A DNA stretch of 64,000 nucleotides from Bacillus kexueae (lineage in GTDB: Bacteria; Bacillota; Bacilli; Bacillales; Aeribacillaceae): assembly GCF_022809095.1 (NCBI RefSeq), contig NZ_JALAZE010000009.1, positions 62,001 through 126,000 of the forward strand, in the 5' to 3' direction. Shown piece by piece: positions 52,726-63,085 of the stretch. The translations under genes were made by a program, and so were the position numbers. The number at the start of each line of letters is the position of its first letter. Position 1 is the first letter of the stretch. A model generated the notes under the pieces. That model was not told the DNA's origin. It ran no database searches and saw nothing but the letters and a program-made list of their open reading frames with translations.

Positions 52726-52905
52726 ATGGCTAAACAAAACCAAAATCAATACCAACCTAACAAAACAAATGCACAACATGTAAAACAACAAAATCAAGCA
52801 GCAGCTCAAGGACAATACGGTACTGAGTTCGCAGCTGAAACGGATGCACAGCATGTGCGCCAACAAAACCAACAAGCTGAGCAAAACAAACAGCAAAACT
52901 CTTAA
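52726..52905 (+). CDS. sspE: Gamma-type small acid-soluble spore protein
   Basis: This is a 59-aa storage protein of the spore core, degraded in germination by the Gpr protease. It is Gln/Asn/Ala-rich with two repeats, NAQHVKQQNQAA and DAQHVRQQNQQA, separated by GQYGTEFAAET, in which the T-E-F-A-x-E-T pattern is the Gpr cleavage site. It is shorter than B. subtilis SspE (84 aa). GGAGGTGAT precedes two ATGs. The second is chosen by family start (MAK). Position fabL-sspE-ygaB is conserved. Confidence 0.93.
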   Translation: MAKQNQNQYQPNKTNAQHVKQQNQAAAQGQYGTEFAAETDAQHVRQQNQQAEQNKQQNS

Positions 52906-52917
52906 TTGAGTTCAAAA

Positions 52918-52958
52918 GGAAAGCACTTCCCAGACGTGGGTTGTGCTTTTCTTTTTTT
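52918..52958 (+). terminator. Terminator of sspE
   Basis: AAAGCACttCCCA-gacg-TGGGttGTGCTTT followed by TCTTTTTT. A dispersed element begins 10 nt after the stem. Confidence 0.88.
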
Positions 52959-52959
52959 A

Positions 52960-53132
52960 TTGTTACAGAAAGCTTAAGTTCAATAAAGTGTTAAAGTATT
53001 CTCTTTACAGTTTTTTTTTGGTATCTAGCTCCAAGCGCCATTAGCTCGGGTCGCATCGGCCCTGCTGTGGCGACGGAAGCCTCCTCGCAGGTCCTCCTGC
53101 GCCCTTCGCCTAAGGAATTGCGCTTTGAGCTT
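52960..53132 (+). repeat. Terminator-associated dispersed element, copy 4
   Basis: Starts TTGTTACAGAAAGCTTAAGT and carries the same AT-rich lead, GCTCCAAGCGCCATTAGCTC, GC-rich block and GCCTAAGGAATTGCGCTTTG end as the other copies, with scattered substitutions. Confidence 0.92.
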
Positions 53133-53229
53133 CTCTAATCCATACGGTCATATGATACGCTATCGTTGACGGCAACCTACTCGCAATGTTCTCCAACGTC
53201 CTTCAACGATAGGATTGTTGCTTATTAAT

Positions 53230-53455
53230 ATTAAAGGAAATTTTTAATTTATGTAATGGAGCGACTTGACTCGCGGGATGCAGAGGAAAGGGAAGAGACC
53301 CATAGGCGCATGCTTGGGAGGCTCGTAGAAAAGTGGAGCCGAAACTAGACAGATCCCCGCGGAAAGCAAGTGTCCGTAGTGCAATGTTCTGCATTCATTT
53401 TAAAAATGACTGAAAAAGCAACAATCTATACGAAAACAGCCAATCTAATTGAAGT
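53230..53455. repeat. Second-family dispersed repeat (worn)
   Basis: This is a GC-rich, ORF-free stretch with GGAGCGACTTGACTCGCGGGA, AGGCTCGTAGAAAAGTGGAGC and CCCCGCGGAAAGCAAGTGTCC, ending in an AT-rich ACGAAAACAGCC. It resembles a repeat common in Bacillaceae genomes (form: GCGACTCCTGCGGGA ... GCCCGCGGAAAGCGAG ... AAACAGCC). Fragments of the same type occur near 24950 and perhaps 49200. Nothing else is seen in the ~530 bp between copy 4 and ygaB. Confidence 0.55.
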
Positions 53456-53663
53456 AAGATTGTCAAAAATAAAAATTGAATTTTTACGATTATGAACGGC
53501 AAATTTTGGGGATGTTTGTTATAGAAGCTGCATAAGTTAAAGGTGAGCGAATCATACATAAAAACGACAAAACTAGTTATTCATCAACATAAGTAGTCAA
53601 AGGTAATATGGGTGACACAAAGAATTTTTATTAGTATGAATGGAATGGGAAGGAGCGAGAACG

Positions 53664-53918
53664 GTGAACGCAGTCAGCCGATTTGATGAACTTGTATCAG
53701 AGCAACTCGTGACGATGGAAAAGTTATTATTTGTACAGACTGAAATTGAGCGATGCCAAGAATTACTTGATGAACTATCCTCATTGGAACAGTTGTCAAA
53801 AAAAGCAGCGATTGAGGAAGAAATTTATCAAATGAAGCAAGAATTATATGCAATTCAAAAAGCGTTTGAGAAAAAAACGGAAGAAGTTATTCACACTTAC
53901 CAGCTTGAGCAAAGCTAA
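53664..53918 (+). CDS. ygaB: YgaB-family protein
   Basis: This is an 84-aa coiled-coil protein. GTG at 53664 follows GGAAGGAG. An ATG eight codons earlier contains that site and is rejected. [32 protein letters not shown] and a second long helix (about 38-80) form a helical hairpin rich in Glu. It is named by position before ntdP (ygaC) and general similarity to B. subtilis YgaB. Function unknown. Confidence 0.75.
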   Translation: MNAVSRFDELVSEQLVTMEKLLFVQTEIERCQELLDELSSLEQLSKKAAIEEEIYQMKQELYAIQKAFEKKTEEVIHTYQLEQS

Positions 53919-54064
53919 TGGTACGAAGAGTCAGCCAAATTGGTATGGCTCTTTTATTTTCTTTTTGGTTATCTAACGTTATAATAGGAAAAAGAAATAC
54001 AAGCATAAATGGACGTTTTGAATACATTTATGAACGGAATGTCCAAAAGAAAGTAGGGACAATC

Positions 54065-54595
54065 ATGGGCTTTCCCAAGGAAGGAGACAAAATCCAAATC
54101 CATAGTTACAAGCATAACGGATATATCCACCGAATTTGGGAGGAGACAACGGTTTTAAAAGCATCGGAAAATTGCATCATCGGTGGAAACGATCGAACAA
54201 CGGTAACAGAATCCGATGGAAGAACGTGGATTACACGTGAACCGGCCATCTGTTATTTCCATTCGAAATATTGGTTTAATGTGATAGGTATGATTCGTAC
54301 AGACGGTATTTACTACTACTGCAATATTAGTTCTCCGTTTGTATGGGACGAAGAAGCATTAAAATATATCGATTATGATTTAGATATTAAAGTGTTTCCG
54401 GATATGACCTACGTGTTATTGGATGAAGATGAGTACGAACGTCATCGCCGTGAAATGAACTATCCCGAAGTCATTGATCGGATTCTAAAAAACAACGTGA
54501 ACAAGCTTGTAGGATTGATTAGAGGTCGAAAAGGACCTTTTGCACCTGACTTCATTGATAGGTGGTATGAACAATATTTAACTTATCTCCGTTAG
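54065..54595 (+). CDS. ntdP: Nucleoside tri- and diphosphate phosphatase (YgaC, DUF402)
   Basis: This is a 176-aa enzyme that hydrolyses nucleoside di- and triphosphates, as shown for the staphylococcal and Bacillus family members. [79 protein letters not shown] are the family blocks. The Asp/Glu-rich segment binds metals. The frame is open further upstream, but the family start and the AGGGACAATC spacing fix ATG at 54065. Confidence 0.92.
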   Translation: MGFPKEGDKIQIHSYKHNGYIHRIWEETTVLKASENCIIGGNDRTTVTESDGRTWITREPAICYFHSKYWFNVIGMIRTDGIYYYCNISSPFVWDEEALKYIDYDLDIKVFPDMTYVLLDEDEYERHRREMNYPEVIDRILKNNVNKLVGLIRGRKGPFAPDFIDRWYEQYLTYLR

Positions 54596-54628
54596 AAAGT
54601 CTGTTGCTTTTTCAACAGGCTTTCTTCT
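54595..54628 (+). terminator. Terminator of ntdP
   Basis: GAAAGtCTGTTG-ctttttt-CAACAGgCTTTC followed by TTCT, starting at the stop codon. Confidence 0.7.
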
Positions 54629-54680
54629 ATTGAAATGAAACATTTATACATATGGATTGGGGAGAAGAAGGGGTGATATT

Positions 54681-56423
54681 TTGGATGCTATTAAGCGGTA
54701 TATGCATTTTGTAAAGCCGTATCGCTTTCAAATCATCTTTACGATTATTATTGGAATCTTGAAGTTCGGAATTCCGCTTTTAATTCCGTTGTTGTTGAAG
54801 TACGTCGTTGACGATATTTTAGGAGCAAATATTTCCGTGAATGAAAAGACGGAGCAATTATTTTGGATTATGGGAATTATGTTTTTTATTTTTCTCGTAG
54901 TTCGTCCACCCATTGAGTACTATCGCCAATATTTCGCTCAATGGACGGGGAGTAAGATTTTGTATGATATTCGCGATCAATTGTTTTCACATTTGCAAAG
55001 GTTGAGCTTACGGTATTATGCCAACACGCGAGCTGGAGAAGTCATTTCAAGAGTCATCAATGATGTTGAGCAAACGAAGTCTTTCGTTATTACAGGGTTA
55101 ATGAACTTATGGCTTGATTTATTAACAATTTTTATTGCCATCGGCATCATGCTTTCCATGCATGTGAAGTTAACACTCATTTCCATTGTTCTATTCCCGC
55201 TTTACGGATTCGCCGTGAAATATTTTTATGGTCGTTTACGGAAGCTGACTCGCGATCGATCACAAGCACTTGCTCAAGTGCAAGGATATTTGCATGAGCG
55301 AGTAAGTGGGATGCCGGTAATAAGAAGCTTTGCTATAGAAGAAGTGGAACAAAAACGCTTTGATAAGGAAAATCGTCATTTTTTAGATCGGGCACTTGAT
55401 CATACGAGCTGGAACGCAAAGACATTTGCCGTGGTAAATACGATTACAGATATTGCGCCATTATTCGTTATTTTTTATGCAGGATATGAAGTGATTCAAG
55501 GGGAGCTATCGATCGGAACGATGGTCGCGTTTATCGGATACATCGACCGTCTTTACAATCCACTTCGACGATTAATTAATTCATCGACGACGTTAACTCA
55601 AGCATTTGCGTCAATGGACCGAGTATTCGAGCTTTTGGATGAGGAGTACGACATCGTTGATAAGCCCAATGCGAAAGAAGCTAAAAATCTCAAAGGAGAA
55701 ATTGAATTTCAACAGGTAACCTTTCAATATAATGAAGACGAGACACCGGTTTTACGCAATGTTGATTTGAAGATTCGACAAGGGGAAACCGTAGCGTTTG
55801 TAGGGATGAGCGGCGGTGGAAAATCGACGCTTGTCAGCTTAATTCCACGTTTTTACGATGTGACAGAGGGTAGTATTTTACTCGATGGAGTAGATATTCG
55901 CGATTATCGTGCGCAAACTGTGCGAGACCAAATCGGAATGGTTTTACAAGATAACTTTCTGTTTAGCGAATCAGTAAAGAGTAATATATTAATTGGGAAG
56001 CCTGATGCGACCGATGAAGAAATTATTCAGGCGGCAAAAGCAGCGAATGCGCACGAGTTTATCATGAACTTACCGGATGGATACGATACGAAAGTAGGCG
56101 AGCGTGGGGTAAAGCTTTCAGGTGGTCAAAAACAACGGATCGCTATTGCGCGCGTCTTTATTAAAAATCCACCAATTCTCATTTTAGATGAGGCAACATC
56201 TGCTCTTGATTTAGAAAGTGAACATTTGATTCAAGAAGCGCTCGAAAAATTGGCACAAAATCGAACAACCTTGATTGTTGCACATCGACTTTCAACCATC
56301 ACACATGCAGATAAGATTGTTCTTATTGAAAATGGTCGAATCGTAGAGATGGGAACGCACCAACAGTTGATGAAACAAAAAGGAAGTTATTATCATCTTT
56401 TTCAAATTCAACAGTTAGATTAA
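54681..56423 (+). CDS. ygaD: ABC exporter, fused membrane and ATPase domains (YgaD-like)
   Basis: This is a homodimeric type IV exporter half (580 aa). TTG at 54681 follows AAGGGGTGAT and gives the family start [17 protein letters not shown]. Six helices fill residues about 15-310. The ATPase domain has Walker [11 protein letters not shown], signature LSGGQKQR, Walker [14 protein letters not shown] and H-loop AHRLST. It is similar to lipid/multidrug exporters of the MsbA/BmrA type. The substrate is unknown. In B. subtilis ygaD also follows ygaC. Confidence 0.92.
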   Translation: MDAIKRYMHFVKPYRFQIIFTIIIGILKFGIPLLIPLLLKYVVDDILGANISVNEKTEQLFWIMGIMFFIFLVVRPPIEYYRQYFAQWTGSKILYDIRDQLFSHLQRLSLRYYANTRAGEVISRVINDVEQTKSFVITGLMNLWLDLLTIFIAIGIMLSMHVKLTLISIVLFPLYGFAVKYFYGRLRKLTRDRSQALAQVQGYLHERVSGMPVIRSFAIEEVEQKRFDKENRHFLDRALDHTSWNAKTFAVVNTITDIAPLFVIFYAGYEVIQGELSIGTMVAFIGYIDRLYNPLRRLINSSTTLTQAFASMDRVFELLDEEYDIVDKPNAKEAKNLKGEIEFQQVTFQYNEDETPVLRNVDLKIRQGETVAFVGMSGGGKSTLVSLIPRFYDVTEGSILLDGVDIRDYRAQTVRDQIGMVLQDNFLFSESVKSNILIGKPDATDEEIIQAAKAANAHEFIMNLPDGYDTKVGERGVKLSGGQKQRIAIARVFIKNPPILILDEATSALDLESEHLIQEALEKLAQNRTTLIVAHRLSTITHADKIVLIENGRIVEMGTHQQLMKQKGSYYHLFQIQQLD

Positions 56424-56429
56424 TCCAAT

Positions 56430-56466
56430 TGAAAGACCGCAACAATCTCTTGTTGCGGTCTTCCTT
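56430..56466. terminator. Bidirectional terminator between ygaD and inhA
   Basis: GAAAGACCGCAACAA-tctc-TTGTTGCGGTCTTCC is a 14-bp near-perfect stem between convergent genes. Confidence 0.88.
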
Positions 56467-56471
56467 ATACC

Positions 56472-58841
56472 TTATTTATGAATCCAAACAGCGCCAGCAG
56501 AGTTGTCTTTTGCTTCACCAATTACTTGGATTTTAAGACCATGATTCGGTAAGATACGGCCAGCATCAGGAATGACGTCGTTAATATACGTGTTTGAGTC
56601 ATCAAACGTTGTCACGCCAGGTAGTCCTTTGTAATCGTAAAGTCCGCGGTAAGCAGAGTCCACCATCCACGAAGGTGTTTTGTCAAAGCTAAATGCAGCA
56701 TCTGCTACTTGATAACGTGTGCTCTGGAAAATAGTTTGTTCACCATCCTTCACACCAAAGATTGGTTCAGGATGAGCGTCTACTACACCTAGGAATCCTT
56801 CACCTGGGTGAATTCCTACCCAGTTATCAGTAAAGCTTTCGTCACCGTACCAAATGAGTAAGCCTGTGTTGTACTTCGCACCACGAGAATATTGAAGGGC
56901 AGTGTCAGCACCTGCGTAGTTTCTCCATTCTAAATAGTAGTAGTTGTCTTTTTTGAACTTACCATTAGAAACAGTAAAACCATCGAGAATAAATTGCGCA
57001 TCGCCCTCTGCATCATCTGTAAAAACATCTTGTCCATCAACGGTTAGCTTTGCGTTATCAAGAGCGAAGCCATCTAAAGCTAAGCCGCCGTCTGTTACGT
57101 ATTCAAATACTAACTTCACTTTCTTTCCAGTAAACTCAGATAAATCATATGATTTATCAATCCATTGTCCCTTCGTTGATTCTGCACGTGCATCCCCATC
57201 TGTGTCATCGTCTCCGATTACGTCAAGCAATTTTTCCGAACCATCGTTAGCGATTGCATGAACATATAAGAAATCATAATCATATTCAATGTCATACCAA
57301 GTTTTGTAACTGAAAGTAGCGGAAGTTGCATTTGTTAAATCAAACTCTGGAGATGTCATCGATGTATGAAGGTCATCACCTTTTGTACTGTAATAATATT
57401 TTTCACCAAATTGAGGGGCAATGCCGTCAACTTCTTTTTCAGGAAGGTTAATTTTTATGATTCCAGGGTTCGTTGACTTTGTAACACTTTGGTCGAGAAC
57501 GGAGAAGACTCCTTTTTCATCAATCTCATCATAATCGACTTCGACAATATTTGCCCAGTTTCCGCCCATTAGCTTCTGGAAGTACTCTTTATTTTGTGGT
57601 GAAAAGCTCGTAGGTTCAGTTCCTGCAACCCGACCGTTCCAGCTACCGCCACTCATAATAGACCAGGAAGCTACCGGCTCACCGTGACCAGAATATTGCG
57701 TATCATATTCATCAGGTAAACCTAAGTCATGTCCAAATTCGTGAGCGAATACACCGACTGCTCCATCTTCCGGTTGGATGGTGTAGTCAAATGCAGCCAT
57801 TTGTCCGCCCCAGTAATCGACTTTAGCTGTTGTGTTTGGAACGGAGAAAACACCGTCTAATACCCAACGATGTGACCAAATGGCGTCATCCCCTAATAGA
57901 CCGCCACCTGCTTCCTGACCAGTACCTGCATGGATAATCATTAAGTGGTCCACTAGACCATCCGGCTCGTTTTGATTTCCGTCACCGTCTAAATCGTATA
58001 AATCAAACTCATCAAATTCGGATAAGTCGATTCCTGATTCTACAGCAGCTTCTAGCGCATGCTTAACTAAATCTCGTGGCCCTAAAGGTCCTAAGTTGTC
58101 ATGACCGCCATTTGGGTTGTCATCCCCATAATCAGCTGCTTTTCCAGGAACCGTTAACCAGTCAGAAACATATCCATCCACTGTATAACTTCCACCCGAT
58201 TGCTCCTCATAATACTGTTTAAATGTTTGAATTTTGTTCCCGTTAAATAGCTCAAACTTTTCGTCACCGAACATGAGTTTTTGATAATGTTCACGATTAA
58301 AATCATCAGCGTACATGTATCCTTCTTCTTGAATGACATTGTTATGCTTAAAGTCTGAGTACTCAACAAGCAGGACAAGTACTTTATCTTCGCGCACGGA
58401 TCCATTGTACGGAGCTTGTTTTGCTTTCTTCACTTTTACTTCTTTTGTCGGCTTTCCTTTTTGATAATTTTTGTACCACTTGTTGAACTTTTTCTCTAGC
58501 TTTTCTTCTTGTTTTTTGTGAAGGTCTTTAGCCTTCTGACTCATTTCCTTCTCTTCTGCAGAAGTCTCTTCTACTTTCCCAGGCTTTTCACCACGTTTAA
58601 CTTCTATATACTGGTCTACAGCTTTTTGGATTTCTGCATCACTCGCATTTTTTGGAATGACGCCACGGTCTTGAAGTGCTTTGCCTAACCGTTCCTCAGG
58701 GACGATGTGTAAGTCGATTGGTGCGGATTCTAGAGGTTTTGTGTCGGAAGCGTTCACATAGTTGTTGAAGGGTGTAAAGGCGATTGAACAGGTCAACAAA
58801 GTTGACGTTGCAATCGTCGAAAATACTTTTAAAGGTTTCAA
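56472..58841 (-). CDS. inhA: Immune inhibitor A-type M6 metalloprotease
   Basis: This is a secreted zinc protease of 789 aa, of the family that in B. cereus and B. thuringiensis degrades host antibacterial proteins. Signal peptide covers residues about 1-31. The pro-region runs to about 120 and is Lys/Glu-rich. The catalytic domain has [14 protein letters not shown] (HExxH, about residue 364, with the third ligand Asp/Glu region). A calcium-binding-like [13 protein letters not shown] precedes it. The C-terminal part holds a MAM/VEG-like beta domain and the conserved [14 protein letters not shown] CodY-like box lies upstream. No virulence role can be inferred from sequence alone. Confidence 0.94.
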   Translation of the reverse strand: MKPLKVFSTIATSTLLTCSIAFTPFNNYVNASDTKPLESAPIDLHIVPEERLGKALQDRGVIPKNASDAEIQKAVDQYIEVKRGEKPGKVEETSAEEKEMSQKAKDLHKKQEEKLEKKFNKWYKNYQKGKPTKEVKVKKAKQAPYNGSVREDKVLVLLVEYSDFKHNNVIQEEGYMYADDFNREHYQKLMFGDEKFELFNGNKIQTFKQYYEEQSGGSYTVDGYVSDWLTVPGKAADYGDDNPNGGHDNLGPLGPRDLVKHALEAAVESGIDLSEFDEFDLYDLDGDGNQNEPDGLVDHLMIIHAGTGQEAGGGLLGDDAIWSHRWVLDGVFSVPNTTAKVDYWGGQMAAFDYTIQPEDGAVGVFAHEFGHDLGLPDEYDTQYSGHGEPVASWSIMSGGSWNGRVAGTEPTSFSPQNKEYFQKLMGGNWANIVEVDYDEIDEKGVFSVLDQSVTKSTNPGIIKINLPEKEVDGIAPQFGEKYYYSTKGDDLHTSMTSPEFDLTNATSATFSYKTWYDIEYDYDFLYVHAIANDGSEKLLDVIGDDDTDGDARAESTKGQWIDKSYDLSEFTGKKVKLVFEYVTDGGLALDGFALDNAKLTVDGQDVFTDDAEGDAQFILDGFTVSNGKFKKDNYYYLEWRNYAGADTALQYSRGAKYNTGLLIWYGDESFTDNWVGIHPGEGFLGVVDAHPEPIFGVKDGEQTIFQSTRYQVADAAFSFDKTPSWMVDSAYRGLYDYKGLPGVTTFDDSNTYINDVIPDAGRILPNHGLKIQVIGEAKDNSAGAVWIHK

Positions 58842-59356
58842 AAAAATCTCCTCCTAATCTATTAAATTATGTAAAAATTGCACCTCCTTTTTAGCACTAG
58901 TTTAATATATCAGAAAATTCCATAATCTATCAATAAATTTTACGAGAATATTAATAGGTTTGATTAAAATAGGAAAATACTCCTTATTTTCAGTCTAATT
59001 GTAAGAGGTATTATTATTTTAATAAAATAAATGAATAGAGAATGGTTCCTTTAACTGCTATCGGTGGTGAAGGGTGTAAACAAAATTACTTTTATAGATG
59101 GTGAAAATTGAAGGAAAGAAACTTGAAAGAAGGTACATTGGCCTACTACGAATAGAGGAATTCTTGAAATAATATATTAGTGTATTAACGGAGAAAAGGC
59201 GGAAGAGGGTTTTTTATCGTTTTGTCGAAAAATAACTGAAAATTTCGACAAAATTCAACGGTATTCCTTCATGAAATATGTCATAATCGTAAATAATTTA
59301 ATAATTTTGTAAAATTAAACATTTTCTGAATATTATTTTCGAAGGTAGGTGACATC
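58842..59356. promoter_or_regulatory. Divergent regulatory region between inhA and the peptide-transport operon
   Basis: This AT-rich interval of 515 bp has no gene. Two CodY-box-like sites are seen: ATATATCAGAAAATT (58905-58919, three mismatches to AATTTTCWGAAAATT) near inhA, and CATTTTCTGAATATT (59320-59334, two mismatches) 22 nt before the first transporter gene. CodY is the branched-chain-amino-acid/GTP sensor that represses peptide uptake and proteases in rich medium, so the sites are plausible. They remain predictions. Confidence 0.4.
59220..59253. promoter_or_regulatory. 11-bp inverted repeat upstream of the peptide-transport operon
   Basis: TTTTGTCGAAA (59220-59230) and TTTCGACAAAA (59243-59253) are perfect inverted copies separated by 12 nt, so the half-site centres are about two helical turns (23 bp) apart. 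This suits a dimeric regulator. It could also form a hairpin in RNA. The binding protein is unknown. Confidence 0.5.
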
Positions 59357-60379
59357 GTGGAGAAAGAGCCGATTTTGCAAGTGGATAAACTGAAGGTTTC
59401 GTTTACTTCTGGAAAGAAAAACGTACCTGCTGTTCAGGATGTGAGCTTCTCGTTATATGAGGGAGAAATTTTAGGAATTGTAGGAGAATCGGGGAGTGGG
59501 AAAAGTGTTACTTCCTTGACGATTATGGGACTTATCCCTAAACCGCCTGGTGTGATTGAAAATGGAGAAATCCTCTTTGAGCAAGAAAATTTACTAACAT
59601 TTGATGAAAAAAGAATGCGTGACATACGAGGGAATAAGATTTCTATGATCTTCCAAGAGCCGATGACATCACTAAATCCCCTCTTTACCATTGGCGATCA
59701 GCTGATGGAAGCAATCCGATTACATACGAAAGCTTCGAAGAAGGAAGCGAGAAATCGAAGTGTTGAGCTATTGAAGCTTGTTGGATTACCGAGAGCTGAA
59801 GAATTAATCGACGAATACCCTCATCAACTATCAGGAGGAATGCGACAGCGCGTCATGATTGCGATGGCAATGGCTTGTCACCCGAAAGTGTTAATCGCAG
59901 ATGAGCCAACAACTGCATTAGATGTTACGATTCAATCGCAAATTTTATCGTTAATGAAAGAATTGAACGAAAAGACGAAAACATCCATTATGCTGATCAC
60001 TCATGATTTAGGCGTAGTTGCAGAAGTTTGTGACCGTGTCATTGTCATGTATGCGGGACAAATTGTGGAACAAGGGGATGTCAAAGCAATCTTTCAAAAC
60101 CCGAAGCACCCGTATACGAAAGGACTTTTAAAGTCTATTCCGCATGTACATAAAAAGGAAGACCGTCTGTATTCCATTCCTGGTAATGTTCCGCGACCTG
60201 GAACGATTAAAAAGGGGTGTTTCTTTGCGCCTCGATGTGAATATGCAATGGATCGATGTTTCGAGCAATCCCCTTCTTTTAATCAAACGGAAACGAGTGG
60301 CCATACCGTAAGATGCTTATTACATGAGGAGATGGAAGGAGGAGTTGAAAAGAATGTCGGAACGGCTATTAGAAATTAA
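59357..60379 (+). CDS. Dipeptide/oligopeptide ABC transporter ATPase, DppD/OppD type
   Basis: This is the first ATPase of a peptide importer (340 aa). It starts at GTG behind GGTAGGTGA. Walker A GESGSGKS, Q-loop MIFQEPMTSLNPLF, signature LSGGMRQR, Walker B VLIADEPTTALD, H-loop THDL. The C-terminal oligo_HPY extension contains PGTIKKGCFFAPRCEYAMDRC, in which the cysteines may bind an iron-sulfur cluster as in related DppD. It is first of D-F-E(A)-B...; the order differs from the usual dppBCDE. Overlaps the next gene by 26 nt. Confidence 0.93.
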   Translation: MEKEPILQVDKLKVSFTSGKKNVPAVQDVSFSLYEGEILGIVGESGSGKSVTSLTIMGLIPKPPGVIENGEILFEQENLLTFDEKRMRDIRGNKISMIFQEPMTSLNPLFTIGDQLMEAIRLHTKASKKEARNRSVELLKLVGLPRAEELIDEYPHQLSGGMRQRVMIAMAMACHPKVLIADEPTTALDVTIQSQILSLMKELNEKTKTSIMLITHDLGVVAEVCDRVIVMYAGQIVEQGDVKAIFQNPKHPYTKGLLKSIPHVHKKEDRLYSIPGNVPRPGTIKKGCFFAPRCEYAMDRCFEQSPSFNQTETSGHTVRCLLHEEMEGGVEKNVGTAIRN

Positions 60380-61322
60380 TGGACTGAAGAAATATTTCCC
60401 GATTAAGGGTGGAATTCTCGGTCGAAAGCAAGGAGAAGTGAAGGCGGTAGATGATGTCTCCTTTTATGTGCGGAAAGGAGAAACGTTAGGTATCGTTGGG
60501 GAAAGCGGCTGCGGAAAGTCAACGACTGGCCGACTCATTATGAGATTAATTGAATCTAGCGATGGCTCAATCAAATTTGAAGATCAAGAGATTACAAGTA
60601 TGTCGAAAAATGAGCTGAGAAGAGTTAGGCGTGATATTCAAATGGTCTTCCAAGATCCGTATGCCTCGCTTAATCCGAGACACACGGTACAAAAAATTTT
60701 AGAAGAGCCACTTATTGTACATGGAATTGGATCTAAAGAAGAACGGAAAAAGCGCGTTCAAGAAATGTTAGAGGTAGTCGGTCTATCAAGCTATCATGCT
60801 AAGCGTTATCCTCATCAATTTAGCGGGGGGCAGCGTCAACGTATTGGGATTGCAAGAGCGCTTATGACCAAACCGAAGCTTGTGATCGCTGATGAGCCTG
60901 TTTCTGCTTTAGATGTATCGATTCAAGCGCAAGTTTTGAATCTTTTAAAAGATATACAAAAAGAGTTTGGCCTAACGTACATTTTCATCGCCCATGATTT
61001 AGGAGTTGTTAAACATATTAGCGACCGAGTGGGTGTCATGTATTTAGGGCGATTAATTGAATTGGCAGACAGTGATGCAATATATGATTCACCGAAGCAT
61101 CCATACACAAAAGCGCTACTATCGGCTGTTCCGATCCCTGACCCATTCGTGAAGAAAGAACGTCTTGGGCTATCAGGAGAATTGCCAAGTCCATCTAATC
61201 CGCCAACCGGCTGTGCTTTTCATACTAGATGCAGTGAATGTATGGACATATGTAAAACGAAGAGACCTACTTATCAGGAGCTATCTAACGGTCATTATGT
61301 TGCATGCCATTTATATGAGTGA
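60354..61322 (+). CDS. Dipeptide/oligopeptide ABC transporter ATPase, DppF/OppF type
   Basis: This is the second ATPase (322 aa) from the ATG at 60354, with GGAGG well placed inside dppD. MSERLLEINGLKKYFPIKGG is the OppF start. Walker A GESGCGKSTTGR, Q-loop MVFQDPYASLNPR, signature FSGGQRQR, Walker B LVIADEPVSALD, H-loop AHDL. The C-terminal PTGCAFHTRCSECMDIC again has a Cys cluster. It would pair with the DppD-type subunit in a heterodimer. Confidence 0.93.
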   Translation: MSERLLEINGLKKYFPIKGGILGRKQGEVKAVDDVSFYVRKGETLGIVGESGCGKSTTGRLIMRLIESSDGSIKFEDQEITSMSKNELRRVRRDIQMVFQDPYASLNPRHTVQKILEEPLIVHGIGSKEERKKRVQEMLEVVGLSSYHAKRYPHQFSGGQRQRIGIARALMTKPKLVIADEPVSALDVSIQAQVLNLLKDIQKEFGLTYIFIAHDLGVVKHISDRVGVMYLGRLIELADSDAIYDSPKHPYTKALLSAVPIPDPFVKKERLGLSGELPSPSNPPTGCAFHTRCSECMDICKTKRPTYQELSNGHYVACHLYE

Positions 61323-61370
61323 TGCAGCATTGATGATACATATTAAAAAAACAAGGGGGATTTAAGAGGA

Positions 61371-62984
61371 ATGAAAAAACGTCTTTTGCAAATGCTTGTC
61401 GTTCTTCTTGCGCTAAGTGCCTTCTTAGTAGGGTGTAGCAGTTCAGAAGAATCAAGCAACTCAAGTTCAGATGGAGGAGCTTCAGATGCTCAAAAAACAC
61501 TCGTTTTTGGACGTGGAGGAGATTCCACATCGCTTGATCCAATTACGACAACTGAAGGAGAGTCCTTTAAAGTTACGAAGAACATTTTTGAAACATTAAT
61601 TGAATATGGAGAGCAAGACACAACATTACAACCTGGCTTAGCAAAAGAGTGGAAAGTATCGGATGATGGCTTAACTTATACGTTAATGCTTGAAGAAGGT
61701 GTCAAGTTCCATGATGGAACAGATTTCAATGCAGAAGCTGTTGTCTTTAACTTTGAACGCTGGATGAGTGGTAGTGAGGAAGATTTCCCTTATTACGGTT
61801 CTATGTTTGGCGGATTCAAAGGGGATGAAGGACATGTTATTGAAGAAGTGAAGGCTGTCGATGACTATACAGTTGAATTTAAACTGAAACGTCCACAATC
61901 ACCGTTCTTAAAGAACTTAGCGATGTCACCATTCGCCATTGCAAGTCCAGCTGCTATTGAGCAATATGGGGACAAGTTTAGAGAAAATCCAGTTGGTACT
62001 GGTCCATTTAAATTTGCTGAATGGAAACCAAATGATCGTATCGTTTTAGAGAAAAACGAAGAATATCGTATGGCTGATTATCCGAAGTTAGATCGCGTTA
62101 TCTTCCGCGTTATTCCTGAAAACTCCGCTCGTCTCAATGCGTTAATGAACGGAGAAATTGACTTAATGGATGGTTTAAATCCTTCAGATGAAGAGAAAGT
62201 ATCGGGGGACGAAAATCTACAAATTTTTAAACGTCCTTCTATGAATGTTGGATATTTAGGATTAACAGCAACGCGTGAACCGTTTAACAACAAGATAGTT
62301 CGTCAAGCCTTAAACCATGCAGTCGACAAGCAAGCGATCATTGATGCATTCTACGGTGGACAAGCAGAACCAGCGAAAAATCCAATGCCACCTTCGATTG
62401 AAGGATACAATGAGGCAATTGAAGGGTATCCATATGACTTAGAAAAAGCGAAAGAGTTACTAGCAGAAGCTGGATATGCAGATGGATTTGATATGGAATT
62501 ATGGGCAATGCCAGTTGCACGTCCATATATGCCTGAAGCGATGAAAGTTGCAGAAGTTATTCAAGAGAGCTTCCGTAAAATTGGGGTAAATGCAGAAATC
62601 AAAACAGTAGACTGGGCTACTTATTTAGAAGACGCGAAAAACGGACAATTCGATACGTTCTTATTAGGGTGGACAGGTGACAACGGAGATGCTGACAACT
62701 TCTTATATACGCTTTTAGATAAGGATAATATCGGAAGTAACAACTATGCGCAATACAGCTCGGATGAATTGCATGATGTGCTAATTGCCGCTCAAACGGA
62801 AACAGAGCAAGAAAAGCGTAACGAGTTATACAAAAAAGCACAAGAAATTATTCATGAAGATGCACCTTGGATTCCGCTTGTACACTCAACACCTTTATTA
62901 GCGGGTTCTAGTAAGCTAGAAAACTTCTTACCGCATCCAACGGGATCTGATTCCTTACGCGAAGTAGAATTTAAAGCTGAATAA
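61371..62984 (+). CDS. Peptide-binding lipoprotein of the ABC importer (DppE/OppA family)
   Basis: This is the extracellular receptor of the importer (537 aa). Lipobox LVGC (Cys at about 22) with a Ser-rich linker, then family 5 solute-binding signatures: LVFGRGGDSTSLDPI, LAKEWKVSDDGLTYTLMLEEGVKFHDGTDFNAEAV, NPVGTGPFKF and FNNKIVRQALNHAVDKQAI. The sequence resembles dipeptide or glutathione/heme-type binders more than long-oligopeptide binders. It is 48 nt after the DppF-type ATPase and is followed by a hairpin, so it may be more abundant than the permeases. Confidence 0.93.
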   Translation: MKKRLLQMLVVLLALSAFLVGCSSSEESSNSSSDGGASDAQKTLVFGRGGDSTSLDPITTTEGESFKVTKNIFETLIEYGEQDTTLQPGLAKEWKVSDDGLTYTLMLEEGVKFHDGTDFNAEAVVFNFERWMSGSEEDFPYYGSMFGGFKGDEGHVIEEVKAVDDYTVEFKLKRPQSPFLKNLAMSPFAIASPAAIEQYGDKFRENPVGTGPFKFAEWKPNDRIVLEKNEEYRMADYPKLDRVIFRVIPENSARLNALMNGEIDLMDGLNPSDEEKVSGDENLQIFKRPSMNVGYLGLTATREPFNNKIVRQALNHAVDKQAIIDAFYGGQAEPAKNPMPPSIEGYNEAIEGYPYDLEKAKELLAEAGYADGFDMELWAMPVARPYMPEAMKVAEVIQESFRKIGVNAEIKTVDWATYLEDAKNGQFDTFLLGWTGDNGDADNFLYTLLDKDNIGSNNYAQYSSDELHDVLIAAQTETEQEKRNELYKKAQEIIHEDAPWIPLVHSTPLLAGSSKLENFLPHPTGSDSLREVEFKAE

Positions 62985-62993
62985 TAGAAGCTG

Positions 62994-63019
62994 GAAAGGG
63001 GGAAGTAGTTCCCCTTTTC
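62994..63019 (+). terminator. Weak hairpin between binding protein and permease genes
   Basis: GAAAGGGGGAA-gtag-TTCCCCTTTTC with one bulged G, then a short T-rich tail. It probably acts as a partial terminator or 3' mRNA stabiliser, as is common after ABC binding-protein genes. Confidence 0.55.
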
Positions 63020-63085
63020 TCGGTTCATTTTGTACATATGTTTTTAGAAAAGGAGACATCAGGTACATAAGGTGAGGTGAAAAGG

